A stretch of 22,813 nucleotides of DNA from an uncultured Treponema sp. (GTDB taxonomy: Bacteria > Spirochaetota > Spirochaetia > Treponematales > Treponemataceae). Made by a program: the position numbers and the translations under genes. A model generated the notes under the pieces. It saw only the letters and a list, made by a program, of their open reading frames with translations. It was not told the origin of the DNA and did not search any database. The stretch covers positions 1-22,813 of the forward strand of contig CALFJF010000071.1 in NCBI GenBank assembly GCA_937877535.1. Direction: 5' to 3'. Within the stretch, counting starts at the first letter, position 1, and the number at the start of each line of letters is the position of its first letter. This document shows, piece by piece, positions 13,517 to 22,075 of the stretch.

Positions 13517-15937
13517 CTATTCTTTTATGATTTGAAGGCTGTGCGCGTTGTATTTTGGAAGAAACGTCTGCAATTCGCCGTTGTCAAACGAAACGGTAAT
13601 TTTGTATTCGCCTGAACTTGAGCGACTTGTTTTTACGATTTCGCCGTAACCGTGGTCGTCGTGGTAAAGCCTTGTGCCAAGGCAAAACTTTGCAGAAAGC
13701 ACGGAATCGTCGCCGAATTTTGGGTTTGAAAGTCCGTTTTCTCCGTACTTTGATTCAAGGTATCGCCGCTTTTTGCCTTCTTGCCCCACCGAGCAAACGA
13801 CGTTCACGTGTCCGTCGCCGATTTCGTCCAAAAATCGACTTCTATACCCGTAGACCGTATGTCCAAAAAGTCGTCTTTGAGCGCAACTTGTCAAAAAAAG
13901 CCGATTTCGTGCGCGAGTCATGCCCACGTAACAAAGCCGACGCTCTTCTTCAAGCGCGTCTTCGGATTTGTCATCGCGCGGAAAAAGCGAATTTTCCATT
14001 CCCGTCATAACAACGTTGTTAAACTCAAGCCCCTTTGTGTTATGAAGAGTGATGAGCGTAACGCGCTCGTCCGCCGACTCGTCATCTTGCGTTCGGTCAA
14101 GTTCAACGTGGTCCAAAAATGCTATCAGCCCCGCCTCGGATTTTTCAAACGGAGATGCGCTATTTGCCAGTTCCACCAGATTTTCAAATTTGCTCGTTCC
14201 AGAAACATCGTCTTCTTCGCAAAAATGCTGTCGCAACCCCGAACATTGAATAATCGCCCAAATAACGTCGGAAAGTTTCCCCGTGGGAGTCCAAAAAAAA
14301 TCCTCGCGTTTTTTTTCGATTTCGATTTCTTCGCTCGATTCTTCAATTTTTTGGGATTCTTCAAAATCGAACAAAAGCGACGGCGAACCTTTTTGTTTTT
14401 GGGTCGTTTTTTTTGTATGCTTTCCCGTCCAGTCGAGTTTTTCAAGTTCGCTTTGCTCGCCATTCAAAAAATCGCTCAACGCACGAAAAAGATGTGCAAA
14501 ATGTTCCGCGCCGCTTCGAGCCTTTTTTGAAAGCGACTGCGCGATTTTTTCGACCGACGCAATAAAATCAGATTTTTCTTCCTCGATTTGAGAAAAAACG
14601 GACGCGCGAGAAATGTCCGCAATTCTGTCTTGCGTTGCGCTTCCAATGGCACGCGGCGGTTTATTCACAATTCTTCTAAACGCCACTTCGTCGCGCGGAT
14701 TTGCAAGAAGCGAAAGATAGGCAATCGCGTCTTTGATTTCCTCGCGCTCGTAAAATTTGAGAGAGCCAACAACTTGATACGGAACGCGACTTTGAATAAA
14801 TGCCGTTTCAAAAAGGAGCGACTGCGCATTTATTCTGTAAAGCACCGCCCAATCAGAATACGAGCCGCCCGCGCGAACGGTTTTTTTTATGAGCGAAACG
14901 ACTTCCGCCGCCTCTTCCTCGCCGTCGCGCAAAAACGCAAGAACGGGTTTTTCTCCGCTCCCGCGTTGCGCAACAAGCGTTTTTCCAAGTCGATGTTCAT
15001 TGTGTTTTACAACGTCGTCGGCAACACGCAAAATTTCTGCCGTGGAGCGATAATTTTTTTCAAGGCGCACGATTTTTGTATTTGGAATTTCGTTTGGAAA
15101 ATTCAAAATATTTTGAATCTCCGCTCCGCGAAAGCGATAAATCGACTGGTCGTCATCGCCCACAACGCAAACATAATTATCAGAGCCATCTAAAACGCCC
15201 GACAATTCTTGCAAAAGCAGATACTGCGCCACGTTTGAGTCTTGATATTCGTCAACGAGAATCACCTTAAAGCGATTTCTAAAATATGCTCGAACTTCAT
15301 CATTCTCTTTAAGCGTCAAATACGGCTTCATTATGAGGTCGCCAAAATCAACATTTCCCGTTTCTTTGAGTCGATTTTGATAATTAGCATATATTTCTGA
15401 AAATTGTTCATCGCCCTCTTGTATAGAAGTCAAATCGTCGGTGGGAAGACGGCAATAATCTTTTGCAAGCGAAATCAAATGAGCAAAATAACGAGCGCGA
15501 TTTTTTTTCAAAAAAGGATTTGAGCGAGCAACAAGTTCCGTAGAATCGTCTTCGTCGTACACGGTAAAATTGCGTATCACGCCCGCCGCAACGGAATTCG
15601 TGCGCAAAAACCAGGCTCCAAATGAATGAAACGTAAGAATTTTTGATTGCGCCGCCCTCGGCTCAAGGCGAATTGCCCGCTCCCGCATTTCGTTTGCGGC
15701 TTTTTTTGTAAACGTTACAGCCAAAATTTGCCACGGCTCAATATGTCGCTCGGCGATTAAATACGCGATTTTTGTTGTAATAACGCGCGTTTTTCCAGAA
15801 CCCGCGCCCGCAAGAATCAAAAGCGGACTTCCTTCGTGAACAACCGCCTCAAGTTGCTCTTCGTTCAAAACGGAAAGATACTCTTGCGTATTTTTTGAAA
15901 CTTTTGATAAAACGTCAAAATATTCGATATTTTTCAT
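13517..15937 (-). CDS. pcrA: UvrD/PcrA-type 3'-5' DNA helicase
   Basis: Superfamily 1A helicase acting in repair and in clearing protein from DNA. The 806 residues carry all motifs: Walker A AGAGSGKT (43-50), VTFTKKAANEM (motif Ia), DEYQDSN (229-235), VVGDDDQSIYRFRGA (258-272), LEKNYRS (292-298), TLHNTKGLEF (630-639) and RRLCYVGMTRAR (666-677). A charged low-complexity segment at about 501-552 sits within the 2B region and is not typical. The C-terminal about 90 residues end in a beta-rich KOW/Tudor-like part (GTRLYHDDHGYGEIV), as in PcrA. It is the last gene of the lolA-rodZ-rimO-pcrA run, 14 bp after rimO; no Shine-Dalgarno is visible. PcrA, UvrD and Rep cannot be separated here; the C-terminal extension favours PcrA. 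Confidence 0.9.
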   Translation of the reverse strand: MKNIEYFDVLSKVSKNTQEYLSVLNEEQLEAVVHEGSPLLILAGAGSGKTRVITTKIAYLIAERHIEPWQILAVTFTKKAANEMRERAIRLEPRAAQSKILTFHSFGAWFLRTNSVAAGVIRNFTVYDEDDSTELVARSNPFLKKNRARYFAHLISLAKDYCRLPTDDLTSIQEGDEQFSEIYANYQNRLKETGNVDFGDLIMKPYLTLKENDEVRAYFRNRFKVILVDEYQDSNVAQYLLLQELSGVLDGSDNYVCVVGDDDQSIYRFRGAEIQNILNFPNEIPNTKIVRLEKNYRSTAEILRVADDVVKHNEHRLGKTLVAQRGSGEKPVLAFLRDGEEEAAEVVSLIKKTVRAGGSYSDWAVLYRINAQSLLFETAFIQSRVPYQVVGSLKFYEREEIKDAIAYLSLLANPRDEVAFRRIVNKPPRAIGSATQDRIADISRASVFSQIEEEKSDFIASVEKIAQSLSKKARSGAEHFAHLFRALSDFLNGEQSELEKLDWTGKHTKKTTQKQKGSPSLLFDFEESQKIEESSEEIEIEKKREDFFWTPTGKLSDVIWAIIQCSGLRQHFCEEDDVSGTSKFENLVELANSASPFEKSEAGLIAFLDHVELDRTQDDESADERVTLITLHNTKGLEFNNVVMTGMENSLFPRDDKSEDALEEERRLCYVGMTRARNRLFLTSCAQRRLFGHTVYGYRSRFLDEIGDGHVNVVCSVGQEGKKRRYLESKYGENGLSNPKFGDDSVLSAKFCLGTRLYHDDHGYGEIVKTSRSSSGEYKITVSFDNGELQTFLPKYNAHSLQIIKE

Positions 15938-15951
15938 TTTTTTAGAGATTT

Positions 15952-17454
15952 TTAGAACACATCCTGCGCGAACAAAAGCGATTTGTTCTTTATATTTTGA
16001 TTTTTTGGACTGTCGGAAACGAACTCGCCGTAAAGGTCTACGCTTCCCGCACTCGAAACAAAAACTCTCACAAGCCGCCCCGATTTTACTGCCAAAAGCG
16101 CGTTTTTGTCGGTACGGTCAAACGAAACAACAACGCTTCCGTCAACTTCTGGAGCCTGAAACCAAGCACGTCCAATCGCAATTCCTTCAAAAGGCGATTC
16201 GTCGTTTTTTTCAAGCACTTCCTCAATCAAAACGTCGTACTCAACATTGACTCGCGCCAAAAGAGAAGCGCGCGTGATTTCTTCTTGAACGCTTGAAATC
16301 AAAGACGCGCGAGCAGTGGCTGTTTTTTTTGCCACGCGATTTTGAAACGAATACGCGGGCGTGTCTTCTTCTCGGCTGTACGGAAAGCACCCGCTCCAAT
16401 CTGGTCGGATTTTTTTTAGAAAATCGAGCGTATTTTTTGCCGATTTTTCGTCTTCGCCCGGAAATCCTGCAAGAAAAGTCGTTCTGATTGCCGCAGACGG
16501 AAAAAAAGAGCGGATTTTTTCGATAATGTCCACGTATTTTTGCGCACTTCCCGTTCGATTCATCGCGCGAATAATTTTGTCGTCGCCGCTCTGAAACGGA
16601 ATGTCAAAATACGGCAAAATCCGCGCGTCCGCTTTTATCGCAGGAAGAATGTCGGGATTAAAATGGTCAGGGTGAATGTACAAAAGCCGAACCGAAAACT
16701 CGCCTTGGATTTTTGATATTTCTTTTAAAAGCCTACAAAGCGCGGATTCTGTTTCTTGCGCTGTTTGATTTTCGCGCTCATCGCTTCCTGGAGTTCCCGT
16801 GGGGAGATGTTCGCGTCCATTTCCAAAAACATCGTCGTTTCGCCCCGTGCCAAAAGCCGCCAAATCCTGTCCGATGAGATTTATTTCAAAAACGCCTTTT
16901 TCAACAAGTGAGCGGATTTCGTCGATGATTTCCGACGCTTTCCTTGAGCGAAGTTCTCCGCGGATAATCGGAATTGCGCAAAAAGAGCAACGATTGTTGC
17001 ACCCTTCGGTGATTTTTACAAACGCAGAACCAGCAAACGAAAGAAGCATATTTCGCTCGCCACCGCAAACGCCTTTTTGCAAAGGACGAACAACTGGACG
17101 CTCTCCAGAAAGAAGCGGTGGCAACACTTTGTAAATGGAAGAAAGGTCGCCGTTTCCAAAAAAACCGTCCGCTTCTAAAAGAGAATCGCGAAGGTCGTCG
17201 GCGTACCGCTCGGCAAGGCAACCTGCCAAAAGAATTTTTGCCCGCGGAAAACGATTTCGCGCCGAAATCACCGCGTTTATGGACTCTTCCTTTGCGCTTT
17301 CTATAAAACCGCACGAGTTCACAACGATTAAATCGGCTTCCTCTGCAAAAAACGTCTGCTCCCATTCGCCGCTTTTTGAAAGATGGGCAGAAAGCAATTC
17401 GCCGTCAACTTGATTTTTTGCGCACCCATGCTGGTCTATGAAGAATTTTTGCAT
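15952..17454 (-). CDS. rimO: Ribosomal protein S12 methylthiotransferase
   Basis: RimO is a radical SAM methylthiotransferase that adds a methylthio group to an aspartate of ribosomal protein S12. The auxiliary cluster ligands C11 (HGCAKNQVD), C48 and C79 and the radical SAM triad C152, C156, C159 (CNNRCSFC) are all present. GCAKN and the C-terminal GRAWFQAPEVDG favour RimO over MiaB. A TRAM domain ends the 500-residue protein. Residues about 203-236 are a hydrophilic insertion not seen in typical 430-450-residue RimO proteins. It starts two bases after the rodZ-like stop, so translation is probably coupled. Confidence 0.9.
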   Translation of the reverse strand: MQKFFIDQHGCAKNQVDGELLSAHLSKSGEWEQTFFAEEADLIVVNSCGFIESAKEESINAVISARNRFPRAKILLAGCLAERYADDLRDSLLEADGFFGNGDLSSIYKVLPPLLSGERPVVRPLQKGVCGGERNMLLSFAGSAFVKITEGCNNRCSFCAIPIIRGELRSRKASEIIDEIRSLVEKGVFEINLIGQDLAAFGTGRNDDVFGNGREHLPTGTPGSDERENQTAQETESALCRLLKEISKIQGEFSVRLLYIHPDHFNPDILPAIKADARILPYFDIPFQSGDDKIIRAMNRTGSAQKYVDIIEKIRSFFPSAAIRTTFLAGFPGEDEKSAKNTLDFLKKIRPDWSGCFPYSREEDTPAYSFQNRVAKKTATARASLISSVQEEITRASLLARVNVEYDVLIEEVLEKNDESPFEGIAIGRAWFQAPEVDGSVVVSFDRTDKNALLAVKSGRLVRVFVSSAGSVDLYGEFVSDSPKNQNIKNKSLLFAQDVF

Positions 17455-17456
17455 AT

Positions 17457-18542
17457 TTAGTCCAAGTCAATTATGACGAGCCTGTACTTTCCGTTTGTGT
17501 CCTTTATCCATTTTATGTCTTGAACGATAACTTCGCCTGCTTTTGTAACGTCCACGTCGTAGGTACGACCATTTGCGATTATTTGGATTTTTACCGTGTT
17601 TCCGTTGCTCATCCAAAGTCTAAATGCGTTGCTCGCGGTAACGTTTAGCACCTCGCCGTTTTCAAGATAATCTTCAATCGTTTCTTTTCTGTCCGCTCGG
17701 TATCTAAAAAGACAGCCCGCGCGGAACTTTGCCTGAATCGTAAACGGATACGCCCGCGTGTCAGAAAGGATTTCTTTCATCGGTTGATTTGCCGAAACCT
17801 CTTCCGCCTTTAATATCAAGGATTCGTCTGGCGAAGAAATTGCCACATTTTTAGACGACTTGAGCATTATGTCAACAACCGCGCCTCTGTCGTTTGATTT
17901 TGAAGAAACGTCTTTCACGAACACGATTATTTCAGGAATCGAATCGCCGTCAGCGTCCATTTCCACTTGCTCAGAAAGTTCCACAAATTGAATTCCTGCG
18001 GGAGTTTCCAGTCCAAAGATGTCCGTTGTTTGCGCCACGGTAAGAATTATGTTTCCTTTTTCCGTTCCCAGAACGAATTTGTCGTTTTTGAAAACCCTCG
18101 CCGAAAACGGTTTTTCGTTTAGTTCATATTGTTTACTCACAACGGGCTTTTCCAAAAGCGCGAGCGGGTCGTTTTCTTCAGGATGCGGCATATATTTCCA
18201 AAGCGCAAACGCGCCCGCCGCCAAAAGCAACAAAATTACAACAATTATCAGCGGAATCACAAATTTGGGACGCTCTCTTGCGGTAAGGGCTGCGGGCGGC
18301 AATGCTTCTTGGATTTTTTTTGCCTGATACAAAGCCACAATTCGTTCTTTATCAAGCCCCAAATAATCAGAATAAGACTTCAAAAAGCCGATAAAATAAG
18401 GCTCTCCAGGAAATTGATACGGCTCTTCCAATTCCATTGCCTCAAGCCATTGCCGCGAAATCGACGTTTCTCTCGCCACAATTTCTATATCAAGATGCCG
18501 TTCTTCCCTGGCACCCTTCAACAATTCTCCATAACTTTCCAT
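17457..18542 (-). CDS. RodZ-like HTH membrane protein
   Basis: The 361-residue protein has RodZ architecture: an N-terminal cytoplasmic helix-turn-helix (about 5-72, with ARETSISRQWLEAME), one transmembrane helix (about 94-116) and a large extracytoplasmic part ending in a beta-rich DUF4115-like domain (about 280-361). RodZ links the MreB cytoskeleton to the cell-wall elongation machinery. The middle of the outer region contains DADGDSIPE (196-204), an EF-hand or dockerin-like calcium loop pattern not typical of RodZ. It lies 82 bp after the LolA-like gene and two bases before rimO. GGA about 10 nt upstream of the ATG is a weak Shine-Dalgarno. A spirochaete-specific adaptor role is possible. 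Confidence 0.8.
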   Translation of the reverse strand: MESYGELLKGAREERHLDIEIVARETSISRQWLEAMELEEPYQFPGEPYFIGFLKSYSDYLGLDKERIVALYQAKKIQEALPPAALTARERPKFVIPLIIVVILLLLAAGAFALWKYMPHPEENDPLALLEKPVVSKQYELNEKPFSARVFKNDKFVLGTEKGNIILTVAQTTDIFGLETPAGIQFVELSEQVEMDADGDSIPEIIVFVKDVSSKSNDRGAVVDIMLKSSKNVAISSPDESLILKAEEVSANQPMKEILSDTRAYPFTIQAKFRAGCLFRYRADRKETIEDYLENGEVLNVTASNAFRLWMSNGNTVKIQIIANGRTYDVDVTKAGEVIVQDIKWIKDTNGKYRLVIIDLD

Positions 18543-18624
18543 TTTTTATTTTCCGTTTGAGTTTTCGTTTTTAAGTTTACTTTTTGCCTTTCCTTTTGAT
18601 TTTCGGACAGAACGAGAGCGTGTT

Positions 18625-19284
18625 TCATTCGTTGAACAGGAAATTGTTGTAATTATTCGCGGAACTTGGCGCATCGTACACAAATTTGTTGTCCGAAATT
18701 CCTTTATTCAACTCGTAATTTTTGAAACTAAACACGAACGATTCGCCTTGTGGCGTAATGCCTTCGATTCGCCGTATCAATTTTGAGTTTGCGTCCACGG
18801 CGAGTTTTATGTATCGAAATGCTTCCGACGTGTTTTTTCGTCCGAGCCGCAATTTTATCACAGGAGTCGGGTCGTCGTCGCTCAACGGCACACTTTCAAA
18901 CCCCGTTTCATACGCCACGGAATAATATTTACTCATCAAAGAAAGTCCTTGCGGAGAAACCATATTCGCGCCAGAGTTTTGCACCGACTGATTCAAAATC
19001 GCCGAAGAACCAGGAAGATAAATCGTAAGCATATCGCCGTTAAAGCAAATAACTTGCTCGCTTGGATTCGTAAAATCTATTCGGAGGAGATTCGGTCGCT
19101 TAAAAAAAACGCGCCCGCTCATATTTTGCCGATTCGCTCGAATGTCGATGTCCGCTTCGTAATCGCGCACAGAAGCGTAAACGTCGGAAACGGAATCAAA
19201 AAACGAACGCGCAGTAACGATTCCCTGCGCATTTACAGAAAAAAGCGAAAAAGCAAAAAAAATCGCACAAAAAACTTTTTTCAT
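18625..19284 (-). CDS. lolA: LolA-like outer-membrane lipoprotein carrier protein
   Basis: The 219-residue product has a signal peptide (MKKVFCAIFFAFSLFSVNA, cleavage before QG) and a LolA-type beta-rich fold: VRDYEADIDI, then the family-like GRVFFKRPNLLRIDFTNPSEQVICFNGDMLTIYLP, and a late FSFKNYELNKGISDNKFVYDAP. LolA carries lipoproteins across the periplasm. The start is ATG 19284, with GAGGAA 6 nt upstream; the frame stays open to 19440 but that part is promoter and leader. It is probably the first gene of a run with the rodZ-like gene, rimO and pcrA. Two dyads lie upstream at 19392-19431. The assignment is by pattern; related carriers with other cargo cannot be excluded. Confidence 0.82.
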   Translation of the reverse strand: MKKVFCAIFFAFSLFSVNAQGIVTARSFFDSVSDVYASVRDYEADIDIRANRQNMSGRVFFKRPNLLRIDFTNPSEQVICFNGDMLTIYLPGSSAILNQSVQNSGANMVSPQGLSLMSKYYSVAYETGFESVPLSDDDPTPVIKLRLGRKNTSEAFRYIKLAVDANSKLIRRIEGITPQGESFVFSFKNYELNKGISDNKFVYDAPSSANNYNNFLFNE

Positions 19285-19386
19285 TTGAAATTCCTCAAAA
19301 ATACTGGACGTAATGCAAAAATTCGATTCGTTTCTGCACAAAGTCCGCACGTTTTTAGGAAAAAGCCTTGCAAAACGTACATCTTT

Positions 19387-19431
19387 TTTATAGAACGCCG
19401 TTCTGAAACTAAAAATTTTTGAACAACGTTC
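19387..19431 (-). promoter_or_regulatory. Promoter and twin GAAC-N3-GTTC dyads of the lolA-to-pcrA run
   Basis: On the minus strand TATAAA (19392-19387) is a candidate -10, giving a leader of about 95 nt; the -35 (TTTTTA) is weak. Dyad 1, AGAACGCCGTTCT (19392-19404), fills the spacer next to the -10. Dyad 2, GAACAACGTTC (19421-19431), lies upstream, 28 bp centre to centre. Both read GAAC-N3-GTTC, so one dimeric regulator could bind both. Confidence 0.5.
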
Positions 19432-19579
19432 TTGTTGCATTTTAATTTAGATAACGATTTCGCTCAAGTAGACAACAAAAAGCCACGCGCTTGAAGTACT
19501 TGCAATGCAAAAAAATCGGCGACGATTTTCAATAAACTCCCCCAAAAAAATGAAGCGCGTTTTTTGGAACTTCTGTTTT

Positions 19580-20797
19580 CTACAACGTTTTGTCGCCACG
19601 ATTTTCAAAAAGTCCAGCGTTTACGGCGGAATTTATTTCGCGCTGAATCAAAAGATTTGTCAAAGTCTGCGAAACGCCGAGCGTTTTTAGAAGCGACGGA
19701 AACCCCGCCTCCGCACGGCTTTTATTTTCAGAAAACACGGCGCGAATCATAAGATTTTTTGGCGTGTCTTCTTCGCCGATGAATTCTAAAACCTGCACAA
19801 AATATCCCGCTTTTTCAAGAAGTTCCGCGCGAATTGCGTCCGTCATCAATGCGGCAAACCGTTCTTTTATAAGTCCAAATCGCAAAAACGGCTCAAATGG
19901 CGAATCTTGTGAAACAGAAGCGCGAGAAAGTTGCGCGTTTACCTCATGCTGACAACATGGAACAGAAAGAATTGCGCACACTTTTTTTTTGAGCGCGAAA
20001 TCGAGCGCGTAATCGGTTGCGGTATCGCACGCATGAAGCGTTATCACGATGTCTGGAGATTTTTTTGCACAAAAAGTCGCGATGTCGCCCACGGAAAACG
20101 TCATATTTTTGATTTGTAATTCCGCGACCAGACTAGAACAATAGTCGATTACGTCTTTTTTTAAGTCGAGTCCCGCAATTTCGCAGTCGATTTTTCTGAT
20201 TTTTTCCAAAAAATACTGAACTGCAAAAGTCAAATACGATTTTCCAGAACCAAAATCCACGATTCTAAGCGGGGACGAGTCGCCTTTTTTTTCGCGGATT
20301 TTTTGCACGTCGGGAAGAACGTCGTCAAGAATTTCCAAAAAACGATTGATTTGCCGAAACTTTCCTTGCTTTGCCGAAACGACTTTTCCCTCCGCCGTCA
20401 TAACTCCCAGCCGAACAAGAAACGGAACGGGTCTTCTTTCTTGAATGAGATACTGCTTCGTCCGCTCGGCTTTGAGTTTTAACGGCTCGCTTTTTCCAAG
20501 CGGACGCACGATTCGCGTGATTTTTCCGCGTTTATTTGAAAGAATCTGGATTTCTTCGCGTTCGGTACGTTCCACGCACGAGCGAAACGTCGTTCCTTCG
20601 TGAATTTCCAAAAATTTTTTGAGATTTTCGCTAGAAATCCGTTTATGAAAAACTTGCTTTTGCGTAAAAAACTCCGCAAAATACTCCGCCCCGCACCCCG
20701 CTTGTGGCAATCGCCTGATTTTTATCCGCTCGTAAGGCGCACCAAGAATCTCCGAAATATTTTTTGCAGGCTTTGAAAGCGTTACAGAAAGAATCAT
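19580..20797 (-). CDS. SAM-dependent methyltransferase (Methyltransf_32-like)
   Basis: A class I methyltransferase of about 405 residues. Numbered from Met 20797, SAM motif I is DFGSGKSYLT (181-190), followed by IAGLDLKKD (acidic motif II), a DIVITLHACDTATDYAL segment and VPCCQHE (279-285). The HACDTATD and PCC patterns match the Methyltransf_32 group, whose substrates are mostly unknown. The N-terminal 120 residues look like a separate substrate-recognition part with basic patches. The start at 20797 is preceded by GGGGGAG; an in-frame ATG at 20809 has no Shine-Dalgarno. A terminator separates it from serA upstream. Between its stop and the lolA promoter only a 22-codon candidate ORF is seen. 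Confidence 0.82.
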   Translation of the reverse strand: MILSVTLSKPAKNISEILGAPYERIKIRRLPQAGCGAEYFAEFFTQKQVFHKRISSENLKKFLEIHEGTTFRSCVERTEREEIQILSNKRGKITRIVRPLGKSEPLKLKAERTKQYLIQERRPVPFLVRLGVMTAEGKVVSAKQGKFRQINRFLEILDDVLPDVQKIREKKGDSSPLRIVDFGSGKSYLTFAVQYFLEKIRKIDCEIAGLDLKKDVIDYCSSLVAELQIKNMTFSVGDIATFCAKKSPDIVITLHACDTATDYALDFALKKKVCAILSVPCCQHEVNAQLSRASVSQDSPFEPFLRFGLIKERFAALMTDAIRAELLEKAGYFVQVLEFIGEEDTPKNLMIRAVFSENKSRAEAGFPSLLKTLGVSQTLTNLLIQREINSAVNAGLFENRGDKTL

Positions 20798-20840
20798 TCG
20801 CTCCCCCATTTTTTGCGGATTTTTTGATTTTCCAAAACAA

Positions 20841-20862
20841 AAAGGGGCTTTTTAGCCCCTTT
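20841..20862 (-). terminator. Intrinsic terminator of serA
   Basis: AAAGGGGCT and AGCCCCTTT form a 9-bp stem with a four-base loop; on the minus strand TTGTTTTGG follows. It lies 19 bp past the serA stop codon. Confidence 0.9.
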
Positions 20863-20880
20863 CAAAAATCGTGTTGATTT

Positions 20881-22059
20881 TTAGCCAAAAATCGGACGAA
20901 CGTTGATTACGCCAGAAATCGAAGAGAGCGCGGAAATCGTAGCGTCTTCCGCTTTTCCGTCAACGTCCAAAAGTGCGTAAGCGATGTCGCCTCGATTTTG
21001 GTCAATCATGCCAGAAATGTTGAGCGAAGCGTCGCCGAGAACTTTTGTAAACGCGGCAATCATTCCAGCCACATTTTTGTGCGCAATGCAAAGTCTAGTT
21101 CCACCAGCAGGAATCGCAGAGTCAATCACCGCCTTTGGATAATTCACTGAATTGACGATTGCGCCCGTCTCCAAGAAGTCGCGGAGTTCTTTGACCGCCA
21201 TGACCGCGCAATTGTCTTCGGCTTCGGGAGTTGAAGCGCCCAAGTGCGGCAAGCAGATTACTTTCTCGCATTTGAGCAATTCTTCGTCAGCGAAGTCCGT
21301 GATGAGCGCGGCGACTTTTCCAGAAGCGAGCGCGGCAAGCACATCCGCGTTGTTGACCAAGCCACCGCGAGCGAAGTTGATGATTCGCACGCCGTCTTTC
21401 ATCGTTTTGATTGACGAAGCGTTAATCATGCCCTTTGTGTCGTTTGTCTGCGGAACATGCACCGTGATGTAGTCAGATTTTGTGTACACGCCTTCCAAAG
21501 TTTCGATGATTTTGACATTGTGGTCGAGCGAAAGAGCCGCCTTGACAGAAAGGAACGGGTCGTAGCCGATGACATTCATTCCCAAAGCGATTGCGGTGTT
21601 AGCGACCATCGCGCCGATTGCGCCAAGCCCGATAACGCCGAGTGTTTTTCCTTTGAGTTCAGGTCCAACGAACTGAGATTTGCCTTTTTCGGCGAGTGCG
21701 GGGATTTCGTCTCCCTTTCCAGCAAGACTCGCAACCCATTTGTTCGCAGCGAGTGCTGGTCGGCTTGAAAGCAAAAGCCCCAGAATCACGAGTTCTTTGA
21801 CCGCGTTCGCATTCGCGCCAGGCGTGTTGAACACGACAACGCCCTTTGCGGCAAGCTCGTCGCACGGAATGTTGTTCACGCCCGCACCCGCACGACCGAC
21901 CGCCTTCACGCTGTCGCCCAGGGGCATTCCGTGCATTTCAGCCGAGCGCACAAGAATCGCGTCAGGATTGTTGATTTCCGTAGCCACTTCATAAGAATCG
22001 CGCGGAAAATTCTCCAGCCCAATCGCACTGATTTTATTCAAAGTCTGAATTTTGTACAT
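20881..22059 (-). CDS. serA: D-3-phosphoglycerate dehydrogenase
   Basis: SerA oxidises 3-phosphoglycerate to phosphohydroxypyruvate with NAD, the first step of serine synthesis. In 392 residues it shows AGAGVNNIP (58-65), the Rossmann loop GLGAIG (144-149), catalytic R231 (NFARGG), a glutamate near 260 and H272 (LPHLGAST), and a C-terminal ACT regulatory domain (about 320-392) with HKNVAGMIAAFT. One ACT domain and no intervening domain is the short type. AGGAG 7 nt upstream is a strong Shine-Dalgarno. Its codon use is more GC-rich and less A/T-homopolymeric than its neighbours, as in highly expressed genes. Palindrome A1 ends 16 bp before its ATG, so a hairpin may sit in its leader. No other serine genes are nearby. 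Confidence 0.93.
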   Translation of the reverse strand: MYKIQTLNKISAIGLENFPRDSYEVATEINNPDAILVRSAEMHGMPLGDSVKAVGRAGAGVNNIPCDELAAKGVVVFNTPGANANAVKELVILGLLLSSRPALAANKWVASLAGKGDEIPALAEKGKSQFVGPELKGKTLGVIGLGAIGAMVANTAIALGMNVIGYDPFLSVKAALSLDHNVKIIETLEGVYTKSDYITVHVPQTNDTKGMINASSIKTMKDGVRIINFARGGLVNNADVLAALASGKVAALITDFADEELLKCEKVICLPHLGASTPEAEDNCAVMAVKELRDFLETGAIVNSVNYPKAVIDSAIPAGGTRLCIAHKNVAGMIAAFTKVLGDASLNISGMIDQNRGDIAYALLDVDGKAEDATISALSSISGVINVRPIFG

Positions 22060-22075
22060 AATTTTCTCCTATTTT

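Noticed and set aside
13781..14530. 249-codon plus-strand ORF antisense to the helicase
   Set aside because: Composition is Arg/Phe/Lys-rich as expected for the reverse of this codon usage, and it lies fully within the helicase gene.
19392..19431. Canonical LexA boxes
   Set aside because: Spacer is three bases, not the four of the known GAAC-N4-GTTC box, so only a general operator is called.
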